64,000 nucleotides of DNA, from positions 9,982,001-10,046,000 of the forward strand of contig NC_045129.1 in the NCBI RefSeq assembly GCF_007655135.1. The letters are read 5' to 3'. The DNA is from Punica granatum (lineage: Eukaryota > Streptophyta > Magnoliopsida > Myrtales > Lythraceae). The notes under the pieces are model-generated. The model saw only the letters and a program-made list of their open reading frames with translations. It was not told where the DNA came from and made no database searches. Below, one piece after another: positions 11,833 to 23,337 of the stretch. Position 1 is the first letter of the stretch, and each line of letters starts with the position of its first letter. Both the position numbers and the translations under genes were made by a program.

Positions 11833-14800
11833 ATGGAACTCTACTTCGCAGTTTTGGCTTTGGCTTGCTTGCAGTCATTTGTATTATCCGATTTTCAAGG
11901 TAAATGTTGTTTATCTGATCTTTTTTAGTGGTTACTGAGATACTGAAGCAAAGTAAATTGCTCATCACCCAGTACTACAAGTGAAGATGTAGAACTGATT
12001 TAGGATGGATAGATGGGAATCTGATGAAATTTGGCCTACACTACTATTTGGCACAAGATTGCACCTAGCAAGTTATATCCGTACTTGCAACATCAAATGA
12101 TGTCGGAAACTCCAAATTGTTGCTTACGAGTCTCGTGGAGAAAGATATATCTGAAAGGGCTGGTGTCCACTCTTCTGTGGTTTTGACTGAGAGATGTTGA
12201 ATGATAGAAAAGGGCAATCATTGTTAAAGATTTATCTAAGGATATTTGGTTAGAAAGATAAACAACATGATTAAAGCATTAGAAAGACTACAGTCCTCTG
12301 TTAATTATGAAATATCCAGAGGGAACCCCCCCACCCCAAAAAAAAAACAAAAAAAAAAAAGAGTACCAAGCAACTGCAGTTTGCAAGCACTTATTATCGT
12401 GGTTCAGGTCATTTTGCACTGCCTTACATATGTGGGTTTTTTTGCATTTTGTAATCCATGCTGGGCTTTTGGTTGGTTGCTATATTAGCTGCTTTTGTTT
12501 TGGTATCCTCATCAAGTATGTCTATTGGGCTATAGGATTAGAGCATATCCGGCTGCTAATTTTCCCATGGTTTTAATTCTTCAATGGCAAAAAGAGCTTT
12601 CTGCTTTTAGTCTGTCGCAAATATGTACCTTGATGGTGCACCCTTGGCCTTGGTACATTTGAATGAAGATTTCTGTTGAAGGATGTAAGAAAACTCATAC
12701 TTAATGCATTCCTTATGGTAAGTTACAACTTGTTCATTGTGAATTCCTACTTACTTGTTTTCAGGAGATGCACTTGCATCACTGAGGGATTCGTTGAATG
12801 CAACAAATGGTCAGCTCATGGATTGGAATCCTAATCAAGTTAATCCTTGCACTTGGTCTAATGTTATGTGTGACCCTAACAATAATGTCGTCTCAGTGTA
12901 AGCTTTTCTTGTTGCAACCATTCAATTTTAGAGCTTGCATTTATAATAGTAATACGTGAGCTACACTGTCATGGGATTAAGAGAATTCTTGAAATGCAGA
13001 ACACTGTCATCAATGAACTTCTCTGGGTCGTTATCCCCAAAAGTCGGTCTGCTTAGGACCCTTACTACACTGTAAGTATGTGGAACTGAAATAATTAGGC
13101 TCTCTGGTTTGGGCGTTTTTCTTCTTCTTGGAACACAAAGAATCTTCTTGAAACACAGAGGAAATCAAGAAAAAGGTGTCGATTTGCCTTCACGTCTGTA
13201 ATATCTTTAGTTTTCTAAAAGAAACAGAGAACCATCAAGTACTGGAAGACTTCTGCAATCTCATAGAACCAAATAGACCAAAATCTCAACAATGTATGGC
13301 TTCTATTGTCTTCAATTTCTGATGATCACAGCCATCTATCCAAATTCTTAAATCCAATCTCTTGCACGATGTATGGCTTGAGCTGACTTCTTAGTTTGTT
13401 TTGTCTCTGTAATTTAGGTAGTAGAATATTTCTGATAGAGCTTTCCTTCTTGTTGTCCCTTTTTAAATCGAGCCTTCAACTTTTTTAGGATAACGTGTTA
13501 AGTATTTATAGAAATTTGAAGGTTCTATAGAATTACTTCTTATGCATTTACATCGTTCTCCTCTTTTTTATAAGGCAGTACTTTGCGAGGGAATGGCATA
13601 ACAGGTGAGATACCTGAAGAGTATGGGAATTTGAAGAGTTTGACTAATTTGGACCTTGAAAATAATCGTTTGACTGGTCAGATACCGGCTTCTCTCGGGA
13701 ATCTTAAGAAACTTCAATTCTTGTAAGAAGCTGCTTGTCTATTTTTCTTTACCCTAAACCTAATAATGAGAATTTCTAAGACAAAGCATATGATGTGGAA
13801 ATAATCCTAATAGGTCTCTGAGTGAAAATAATCTCAGTGGAAGCATTCCAGATTCACTTTCAACTCTTCCCAACTTGATCAATTTGTAAGTTGCCATGCA
13901 TTATTGTACAAACATTACATCATTATAAATATGTCATTGCTGCATGCCATTTGGATTGCCTGTGAAGATACTGAACGACATGAACAAAACTATTCAGGCA
14001 GCTGGACTCAAACAATCTTGGAGGGCAGATTCCCCCAGCCTTATTCAAAGTTTCCAAATATAAGTACGACGATGGCGATAGTCATGCGGCTATTATTTTC
14101 CTTTTACTTTCTTCTACTACTTTAAGACTCTCTTTCACTCATTCCGATCAAAACTGGTGTTTTTGATGTTGCAGTTTGACTGGAAACAAGTTGAATTGTG
14201 GAATAAATTTACCCCATCCATGTGCATCTGATAGCGGCAACTCCGGTGAGTATTGTCCTCACTGGAAAACGAATTATGATTCCCACAACCTTCCTTAATA
14301 ACTGATTTTGTCCTTTTTTATAGGTTCTTCTCGTAAGTCAAAGGTCGGAATTATTATTGGTGTTGTTGGTGGACTTGTTCTTCTCCTACTTTGTGGCATG
14401 CTCGTTTTCCTATATAAGGGCAGACGGAATGGCTATAGACGAGAAGTGTTTGTGGATGTAGCAGGTTTGTATCACATGCTGATGAATTTTTCTGATATGT
14501 GTAATTGTGAATTGTTCATGTGACTTGCTTTTTCTTGTTTTTAACAGCTTGGTAAAAACCATTTCTTTCAGCTTCTGGTTACCACTTTGGATTGCCATCA
14601 CCTCCTCGCTGTTTTGCCACATTGTGGTCCCTAAGTTTGGACCCTTTTGTGCCCTAAAGTTTACATGAAATAAGTTTGAACCTTAAATACATTTTATACT
14701 ATGTTGACTGAAAATTGGTGCAGAAATGCAGAACTAATATTTTGAAATATTTCTTTTGTTCTCCAAAAGTTGTCCTGAAATTCCACCCATTGGTATGTCA

Positions 14801-16971
14801 ATATGACATTTTCTGTTTATTTTATAGACTGTTAGGGGTTTGGTGCAATGTAGAAATTCAGGGTGCCAATAATTATTTGCGTTTATGCTGCATTCATTAC
14901 TATTGTCTTGCCTTTTGATCAGGTGAAGTGGATGGGAGAATTGCATTTGGTCAGTTGAAGAGATTTGCATGGAGGGAGCTGCAAATAGCTACTGATAACT
15001 TCAGTGAGAAGAGTGTTCTGGGTCAGGGAGGTTTCGGGAAGGTCTACAAGGGAGTGCTTGCTGATGGCACTAAAATAGCCGTGAAACGGTTGACTGATTT
15101 TGAAAGTCCTGGTGGAGATGCGGCTTTTCAGTGTGAGGTTGAGATGATAAGTGTTGCAGTCCACAAGAATCTCTTGAGGCTGATTGGATTTTGCACCACT
15201 CCCACTGAACGGCTCCTTGTCTATCCCTTCATGCAGAATTTAAGTGTCGCCTATCGGCTCCGAGGTAATTACACAATAGGCCTGAAGATGTTATATATTG
15301 CTAATATTCACTGGTGTGGAGGTATCATGCATGTTCTTAGAGTGGTTATTGGAGCCAACTGAGACGGGATAAGGCATCTCAGGGTCTATTCTCGCCTGCT
15401 AATTTGACACTTGATAGGCAACCATGGACAGGCACAGACGACTCTTGGCTTCAGGTCTTGTGGGTTTTCATCGACCCAACTAGATTTTCTAACTGGTTTT
15501 TCATCAACAAAGACGAATAAAACTGACATGAATAGTGCTGACATGTTTATTCCCCATCACATTTGATGCTAATAGTGCTGAATTACGTATCTTTGGATGC
15601 ACAAAGGTGAAATTTCTGCATTTTCTTGTGAGTTTGTTGGTAGGATCAGTTAGTTATCATCTTAGGATCAATTTGCTTAAGTTGGTCCATCCCCTTTAAC
15701 TCCATTTTATTTTGGGTTTCTCATTTATCTGATTGCCAAAGTCATTTATTGGAAGCATTTATGATTGGTGGTTCTGCAATCTTATATTTGGAGATTTGGC
15801 ATTTTTTATGACTCTTGGTCGCCAATTAATGTTGATTGCTGCAGAGGTCAAACCTGGGGAGCCTGTTTTAGACTGGTCTACAAGAAAAAAAGTTGCCTTG
15901 GGAGCAGCACGTGGCCTGGAATACCTACATGAGCACTGCAACCCTAAAATCATTCATCGGGATGTGAAAGCGGCAAACGTCCTGCTTGATGAAGATTTCG
16001 AGGCTGTAGTTGGGGACTTTGGGCTGGCGAAATTGGTTGATGTCAGGAGGACCAATGTAACAACTCAAGTTCGAGGGACGATGGGGCACATCGCGCCTGA
16101 GTATTTGTCCACCGGGAAGTCCTCAGAGAGGACGGATGTTTTTGGTTATGGGATCATGCTTCTGGAGCTTGTTACGGGTCAACGCGCAATTGATTTTTCA
16201 CGCTTGGAAGAGGAGGATGATGTCTTATTGCTCGACCATGTAAGTCCATTACTTCTTAAGAAGTCTCCAAGTCCTCCTTCCGCAACGTATTGTCCCTTAA
16301 TGTGTGTCCTGTTACCTGCTTCTTGTGACATTGTTCGTCATTAATGTAGCTAAGTTTGGAAAACATGAAGAATTTGCTTTTCCTGTTTTAAGCTTTGCGT
16401 GGTTCTGAAGTTTTCCACTTTTCTATTCTTCTCTCTTTGGGAGAAAAGTAAAGGATGTTCTGCATTTTGCAAAAAAAATTTGTAATTACTGTTAGACATG
16501 CAGTCTAGCTTGCTCTTTTCAGTTTATTTTTTTTCTTGAGAAGACAAAAATGGAAAATATTTTTCCCAATGATTCAATACCAGTCTTAGCCAGATTTTCA
16601 AGCTTTGATTTGGGGGTTTCGTTTGGCTGAAATCTTGATTATACATGTTTTTGAAGGTCAAGAAGCTTGAAAGGGAGAAGAAGCTCGATGCTATAGTGGA
16701 CCGAAACCTGAACAAGAATTACAACATGCAAGAAGTAGAGATGATGATCAAAGTGGCTCTTCTCTGCACCCAGGCTTCACCTGAGGAGCGGCCCCTGATG
16801 TCTGAGGTCGTGAGGATGTTGGAAGGGGAGGGATTGGCTGAGCGGTGGGAGGAGTGGCAGCACATCGAAGTGACTCGGAGGCAGGAATACGAGCGTTTGC
16901 AGAGAAGGTTCGACTGGGGAGAAGATTCCGTGTACAATCAGGATGCGATCGAGTTGTCAGGTGGAAGATGA
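11833..16971 (+). CDS. LRR-II receptor-like kinase, copy 2 (complete)
   Basis: Complete SERK-related receptor/co-receptor kinase, like Arabidopsis At5g10290/At5g65240. Eleven exons: 11833-11899, 12765-12897, 13000-13071, 13579-13722, 13814-13885, 13998-14063, 14175-14245, 14324-14464, 14923-15264, 15845-16239, 16657-16971. They sum to 1818 bases (605 aa), close to the family's ~600-620. The start is the ATG opening a signal peptide ([19 protein letters not shown]). LRR cap and repeats lie at about 23-200, the membrane helix at about 215-238 and the kinase from about 270. Loop GQGGFGKV is at 289-296, Lys310, HRD 407-409 and DFG 427-429, and the C-terminus is ELSGGR. All catalytic residues are present, so an active kinase is expected. 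Its 3' end points at a decayed UGT gene. Confidence 0.92.
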
Positions 16972-17329
16972 ACGTTTCTAGGTAACCATAGTTCATATGT
17001 AGATTTGTTCTTCCTTTTTTTACCTGAAATATTTTGGGACCTCATGTTTGCAAGGTTGTAGCTTCATCTGTCGATGCTTTTGCGAGGTTCGAGTATCTTG
17101 TTTTCGGGCACTTCTGTTTGTGCTTGGGGCCTGGAATGGTTGGGTTATATGTAATATTGATGTTGTAAATTGATTCTCGAACATTTAATTTGACACATTC
17201 TAGCCGATCATAGGCTTATTCAAATGCTGAATTGAACTCCAAAATAGCCGATCGTCTTCTTGGAAACATAGGGGAAGAACCAATACAGGGAAGGGTACAT
17301 TATATCTTCACTAGGTGGATGAGTTGATT

Positions 17330-18432
17330 GATCAATCTGTCTAAACCTTCAGTGGAAGATCATCCTTTGCTGGTAGCTTCATGTGCCTTCCTTTTCTATT
17401 CCATTGCCCTTTCTCTCCATCCTGTTGCCCCAAACTGAGGACACGCTCCAGGAATTAGTTGGCTGTTCTGCACTGAAGGGGAAGTAGAGTACAGGGACGC
17501 CGTGGGCCAAGCTCTCTGAGAGGGAATTTCACCCCGGCATGAATGATGAACAGCCCGACGGACCTGTGCGAGAGCACCTTCTCCTGGGGACACCAGTTCG
17601 CTATCAGATCTTTCCCTTTGGTCTCCTCCAAGAACCCCTTGCGGAGCTTGGCTGAGCTACCCGTCGCCAGGTCTGGGCTCAGGACCCACAAGAAGTGGAA
17701 TCCCCAGGCTCTGAGACCCCAGGCAAACTCTGCTATGGTCTCGTCCGTAGTGACAACCATGCTCCCGAAGTTAACATACACGATCGACTGTTAATCTCTT
17801 TGGTCCAGCCACTCGAGGCACTCTGCCTCTTCCTTCCAGAGGGTGTAGTCCATAGTGGAGTTGGCTCGGGGTTTCCGGCTCATTCCGGGCGGGAAGATGT
17901 AGTGGCCCGATAGTATAAACAGGAGGGAAGATTGATCCCAGTTGCGAGAGTACTTCCTTTTCAAGTTCATCTAACGTGTTGATGATGAGATCCGAAGAGA
18001 TCTTGCAGTTCTCCATTTGCCCGATCATGAAATTGAGCATTACGTCTTCTGGGTCCGTCATGAGGCAGAACGCCGGCACGTGCTTGAGCTTCAGTCATTC
18101 CATCGTTTTTACCACTCCAATGGAGTCTCAAGGTATCCATTGTTCTTGTCACTCTCATTTATAAACACACAAAGAAACATTAAACAAATGTATTAGACTG
18201 CAGTTCTTCGTAGTTTGCTAACAGTACCATAATTTTGAAATGGTGGGCTTTAAAGCAAGCAAGATCAAATGGACCTTTCAATGGAAGTATTCCTCTCCTG
18301 ATAAGCTCAGCATACTGATTTCACCCCATAAGGCCGCAAGCCGAAGCGGTCCAGAACTGAAACTCGACTATGCCCAGTTCCTGAGCGACCCGAACCGTGA
18401 AGCTCATGACTGCATCTGAGATAACACAGGTC
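17330..18432 (-). pseudogene. UGT85-like glucosyltransferase pseudogene (unit 2)
   Basis: Both exons of the UGT gene are recognisable on the - strand (exon 2 about 17330-18157, part of exon 1 about 18245-18432) but broken. About 80 bases of the C-terminal region are deleted near 17395-17420. The PSPG region reads [20 protein letters not shown] and then shifts frame. There are further frame changes near 17780-17900 and 17970-18080. Exon 1 ends abruptly at about 18432, so roughly the first 100 residues, including the catalytic histidine, are missing. Beyond that point the sequence matches the unit 1 spacer at about 6215. Not functional. Confidence 0.9.
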
Positions 18433-19575
18433 ATTATCTGGTCATTTATAATTAAGAAAAGTCCGTTTATCTTTATTCGACCAATTTTCCTACATCAGCT
18501 GTCACGCCATCTTGTCCCTTTATTTATTTCCTAAATAATGTTTTCAGTGGGCTGGTGAAATAATTGTGGTTTAGATGATAGCAGCCGTGATAAGAGAATT
18601 TGTTGGAAAAAATTCCACTTACATAGGATAGAATTTTGTTATTATCAGGAATTGGACCACCTGAGCAGCCTTATGGCCAAATGGCCTTGTTACGAGAAAT
18701 TGTTGGGTATTCACATATACTATAGAGATTTGTTGGACGAATTCAGACACCTCTCATTAAAAAAAGAAAAAAGAAAAAGGGAGAATGTACTTCGATTTAG
18801 AAAATGTTGAATTTAATTGGGTAAGAGTTTTGTTTTAATCAGGTTAATGTACTTTTTTTTAACTATAAAAAGGGCTTTTGTTTTATTTTTTAATTAATAT
18901 AAGCATTTTCTAATGAATAATAATAAGCACTTGATTACTGCACTGGGGGCAACTTATATTTGAGCTCAATATAGTTATGCAAGTTAAGCTTCCATGCAAA
19001 TTCATTACTTGCATTAGTTGTTTATGCATTCATCTGTTTATTTAAAAGCTAACAAAAGATCGATTAACAATAATGAACTAACAAAGCCTGAGATAATTTC
19101 CTTGACTCATGAATTTTTTTTTTTCTATTTTGTTTTTAAGTCATGCTGTGAGAGGGGTGAATATTTAGATTTTTATTTGTTTACAATTATGATTCCCATG
19201 CTGATTCTCCATGGGACACACTTATCAACCAGAATTTGAAGAGTGGCAATACAATACGCGCAATGATGCCCCCCAATGAACGGATTAGGAGCACTCATAT
19301 ATCTAAACATAAGAATTGATATTATAAATGCTATTTCGAATTAGGAATTACAGATTTGAATAACCCCATCTTTTATTGTCTCAGATTGACAAAAATAAGT
19401 ATCACCGGATAAAAACGGAATATCATATAATTTTGATACTATTGGAATAGTGTTTTTGTCTTCCCAACTTGAGGATGAAGATAAAAGGGAAAAGAATTCA
19501 ATAACGGAAGGTCGTAAATTAAAGATGGAAAAAAAAGTAATTTACTGAAAGAATTACTCTATATATTAAGAAAAA
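18433..19575. other. Spacer of unit 2 without recognisable gene
   Basis: 18433-18625 matches the unit 1 spacer at about 6215-6412. From 18626 to 19575 the sequence is AT-rich and has no match elsewhere in the window apart from a short run just before 19578. The open frame at 19018-19239 has no recognisable features and I do not call it a gene. Confidence 0.5.
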
Positions 19576-19577
19576 AG

Positions 19578-21241
19578 GGGTTAACTCATGAACTTTGTCT
19601 CACTTTTCACTTTTGTCATCAACTTTTTTTTTCAAATAAAATCATGGATTGTGATTTTCTTCTCAAGCTTGTCATTTGTCTCGTTTTTCGTCCATTTTGC
19701 TGATGTGACAAACAAACAGTGCTAAGGTGACAATTGTTGACACACTATATTTATAAATAATATAAAAAAATAAAAAAACTAAAGAAATTTGGGGGAAAAA
19801 AAGAATACAAGGCTATGTTTGATTGTCGGATTTGGGTTTAAGATTAGGGATGGGATGACATGGGATTTTAAATCCTCTAGAGATTGAATATCCTAATCTT
19901 GTGTTTGGAGTAGACCAAGACTTGTGATTTGGATATTAAAACCAAATTATCATGATGTCCTTATATATTAGTTTAAGAATATCTAAAAATTTTCAAATAT
20001 TTTAATAATATTAAAACAACTCACGATAATTAAATATTAGTGTATACTTACCAAAAGAATATAGAATAATATATATATATTTTTTATTTTCAAAATAAAA
20101 TAATTTCATAAATTAAAAAAAAGTGGGGAAGAGAGCCAGTTGAGAAGGAAGGAGAGGGGTGATGGTCGGCATTTCAGTCACCACCGCCCTGGCGAGGTCG
20201 CTAGCGACCTCATTTGAGTGGCGATGGCCACAATCGGGTTACTGCTATGCAAAAATGCCCTCATCTCTCTCTCGTCGAAGAGAAAGAGAGAGAGGAGGGA
20301 GAGAGGCATGGTGTGACCCTATTCTGGCTACCACCGAGCCAATTGAGGTCGTCGGCATCCCTAGAGGTCGCCAACAACCTCGATTGGCTTGGTAGTGGTT
20401 GAAATTGAGCCACCACCGTCCCCTTCTGTCTCTTTCTCTCTCTTCGAAGAGAGAGATGAGATGGAGGTGATTTTTCCAGTGGCGGTGGCCCAATTCTATC
20501 CACCGCTGCCTAGACGAGGTCACAAAGGCAGTGACGGTCGGAGTTTGGCCACTATGGCCCTTTCCGATTTTGGCTTCAACAAAAAAAAAAATTGAAATGG
20601 CAATTTTGGAAATTTTGATGTTAGGGCAAAGGCATTTTCGTCTTTTGAAATAAATATTAATCACCATCCACTCTTATCCCACCCTCTACATGGGATTAGT
20701 CTCTTAATAATTATATCACACCTTATCCCTATCCTCATCCTTACCCTATCGATACTAAATGGGGATAAGGATTTTGAAATTCTAATCCCAATCCATATCC
20801 CGACAGTCAAACATGACCTTTGGTTTTGATTGGAGAAGGGATTTCCAACACGAAGGTTATCAGTGGGCTTAACCTTCATGGTCTACTTCTGTTGAGGGCT
20901 ATGTGGCCGACAAGACCGTCCCCACTTCTTGAAGAAGGCCACTAGCAGGTTCTGACCTCGCTGGCGACCTCCATTTGAGAGCGGATGACCAACGACAGCT
21001 CCAGCCCCAGTCCCAACCTTTCAGTGATTAAAACTTTTTTTCTTTTTTTCTTTTTATATTATTTTAACGACGAGGGGGTTGTCATCATTTGCCACTTAAG
21101 TATTGTTTGTCTGCCACGTTCACAATTTTGACGAAAAATGTAACAAATGATTGAAGTGAAAAGAAAATAAGAATTAATAATTCTATTTGCAAAAAATCAT
21201 GACAAAAGTGAAAAATTAGGAGGAAAAAAGTTCATGATCTT
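19578..21241. mobile_element. Large palindromic element, copy B (unit 2 spacer)
   Basis: Second copy of the foldback element at 7316-9563. It has the same inverted ends (CTCATGAACTTTG / GTTCATGAT), the same inner GC-rich palindrome with GA/CT runs (20260-20460) and similar length once the 560-bp hAT-like insertion of copy A is subtracted. No protein-coding capacity is recognised. Together with the element that follows it forms a spacer block shared between units 1 and 2. Confidence 0.7.
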
Positions 21242-21254
21242 TTGGTATTGAAAA

Positions 21255-22200
21255 GAAAATGGGAAAAATAGATATTATAGCAAAATCTTTTCTTTTTGTG
21301 TCAATTTTATCACAACCTTTTCAAATTAAACTATATAGCACAACGTTTAGGTTATCGTATCAATTATAGCCTAACATTAAATTTTTCGTGAAAATTAAAT
21401 AGAAGGCTGATGTGTGGCACATGTGGATGAATATTGGGCCCAGACTCTTGCCACATGAGAAATAATCAATATTTTGACCCGTCCGGTGTCCTTTTATCCG
21501 CCCAACTCCTTCACCATCAATACTCGAATCATATTCCTGCCTTTCACCTATGGAATTACTCTTTCTGAAAAACAACCACACCATCAATAGAATGAAAAAA
21601 AAGTCACATACTAAACTTGTTGTAGTTCATATAGTGCACAATGAGTGAAAATTTGTTAGAAAAAAGGAAAGCTCATACCTATCAAATGAGATGTAAATAT
21701 TAATTCATTTTCTTTTATGGAGAACAAATGAGGGAGAACTGTGAAGAGAGAGAGTGACAAACTCGTCGGTAAAGGGGGGGAGGGGGAGAAAGGGCAAAAT
21801 GCTAACTGAATTTAGGGCTGCAGTGATGTTGGAAATGCGTGAAGAGGCGGGAATGAGATTCAGGTATTGATGGTGAGGGAGTCGGGTGGATAAAAGGGAA
21901 CTAGTCATGTCGAAATATGGATAATTTCGCATGTAGCAAGAGTTTAGGCCCACTATTCATCCACGAGTGCACCATATTGGTCTTTCATTTAATTTTTATG
22001 AAAAGTTTGATGTCATGCATGTAATAATTGATACTATACCCTAAACGATGTGTTATATAGTGTAATTTTAAAATGTTATGATAAAATTGACATAAAAATA
22101 AAAAGGTTGTGCTATGATTGAAACTACACCCTAAATGATGTAATGTAATTTTTAAAGGTTGTGATAAAATTAACTATAAAAGGTTATACCATGATATGTA
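21255..22200. mobile_element. Long-arm foldback element, copy B
   Basis: Second copy of the element at 9575-10525. The left arm (about 21265-21560) is inverted against the right arm (about 21840-22200): TTCACCATCAATACTCGAAT near 21511 pairs with ATTCAGGTATTGATGGTGAG near 21858. The similarity to unit 1 continues to about 22240 and then stops. Confidence 0.75.
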
Positions 22201-22244
22201 TTTTTCCCAAAGAAAATTCATCAGTGCTTAGGACCACTCTTGAT

Positions 22245-23253
22245 ATCGATGGGTAAAGTCCGTAAACTAAAAAAGAAGGATGATGAATCTGGGGTGGAGT
22301 ATAAGAGTGAGAGGATGTGAACGCAGAATATATCAACTTCTGCGTTAGTCGATCACTTTGAGAGACAGCAGACGACTAGAACATAAATAGAGAAGAAGGA
22401 TAAGGTAGAGTGGATAGAGCATAGAGGGGCTTCATGCATAGTGTGCAGTCTTATCCACTTAAGCTTGTCCTGTTCATCCCTTTTGCCAGGCACATTGTTG
22501 TCCTCTTGCTTATAAATAATACTAGATGCAATATGTTTCCATTGGGGAACAAAAAAAAAAAGAGAGAAGGAAACAAAAGAAATCGGAAAAAGAAAGGAGA
22601 AAGGTATGAATTTAAATGTTTGACTGTTGCTGTCAGTTGTCACCCCAGCAGGGAAAATCAACTTATCTGATGTGATGAGGTGAGTGGGATCGAGCTTCTG
22701 CTTGAACACAGAGGATCCATTCTCTCTCTCTCTCTCTCTCTCTCTCTGAGACTGATGGAAAGGAATGGAACCTTAGCATCAGCATAAAGGAGGAATAAAA
22801 GATGTGCCAACGGGATAATGGCAGTTCTTTACTTGCAATTATCAAATCAAAATAAAGCACAAAGACAAAGAGAGGAAGCAAAGAAAGAAAGAAAGTGAGT
22901 GGGATTCTCATTCTCTATTTCCCATCACCACCCAAAAAAACCAAAAGCATATATATATGTGTGTGTGTGTATGTATATGTATATATTCATCACATTACAA
23001 ATTTTAGCTTTCACTATTGTACTCCTTTTCCACATGGTATTTGTTCCATTCCACTTTCACGTCCAACTGGCCCTTCCCAGAATTCTTTCACCTCCTTCCC
23101 CTTTACCACCTTGTCAAATGCTTTGTGGGCTCCACCCCTCAAATCCAACATGATTTTCATGGGGTGATCATGGTTGTGATTGTTGTATTATATGCAAATC
23201 TTCTTCCCTCCACCCTCCTCATCATTGATCCTCTCCAGTGCTTCATCATCTTC
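22245..23253. other. Unit 2/unit 3 spacer, no gene recognised
   Basis: About 1 kb without counterpart in the unit 1 spacer. It carries a CT microsatellite (about 22719-22747) and a GT/AT microsatellite (about 22956-22987). Open frames on both strands here are low-complexity and match no family I know. It could be an insertion or the remains of an unrelated 5' region. Confidence 0.4.
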
Positions 23254-23334
23254 ATTAAACAACTGAAATTTTCCAGAGCAAAAGGCAGTGTGAAATCTCT
23301 CCAGCGTTTCAGCTCCTTTCCTCTTGATTTTGTT
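23254..23334 (+). promoter_or_regulatory. Retained leader/promoter block of kinase copy 3
   Basis: Eighty bases nearly identical to 10791-10871, upstream of kinase copy 2. Here they are joined directly to the end of exon 2, skipping about 2 kb that in copy 2 contains the leader intron, the signal-peptide exon, intron 1 and most of exon 2. Confidence 0.75.
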
Positions 23335-23337
23335 TCT

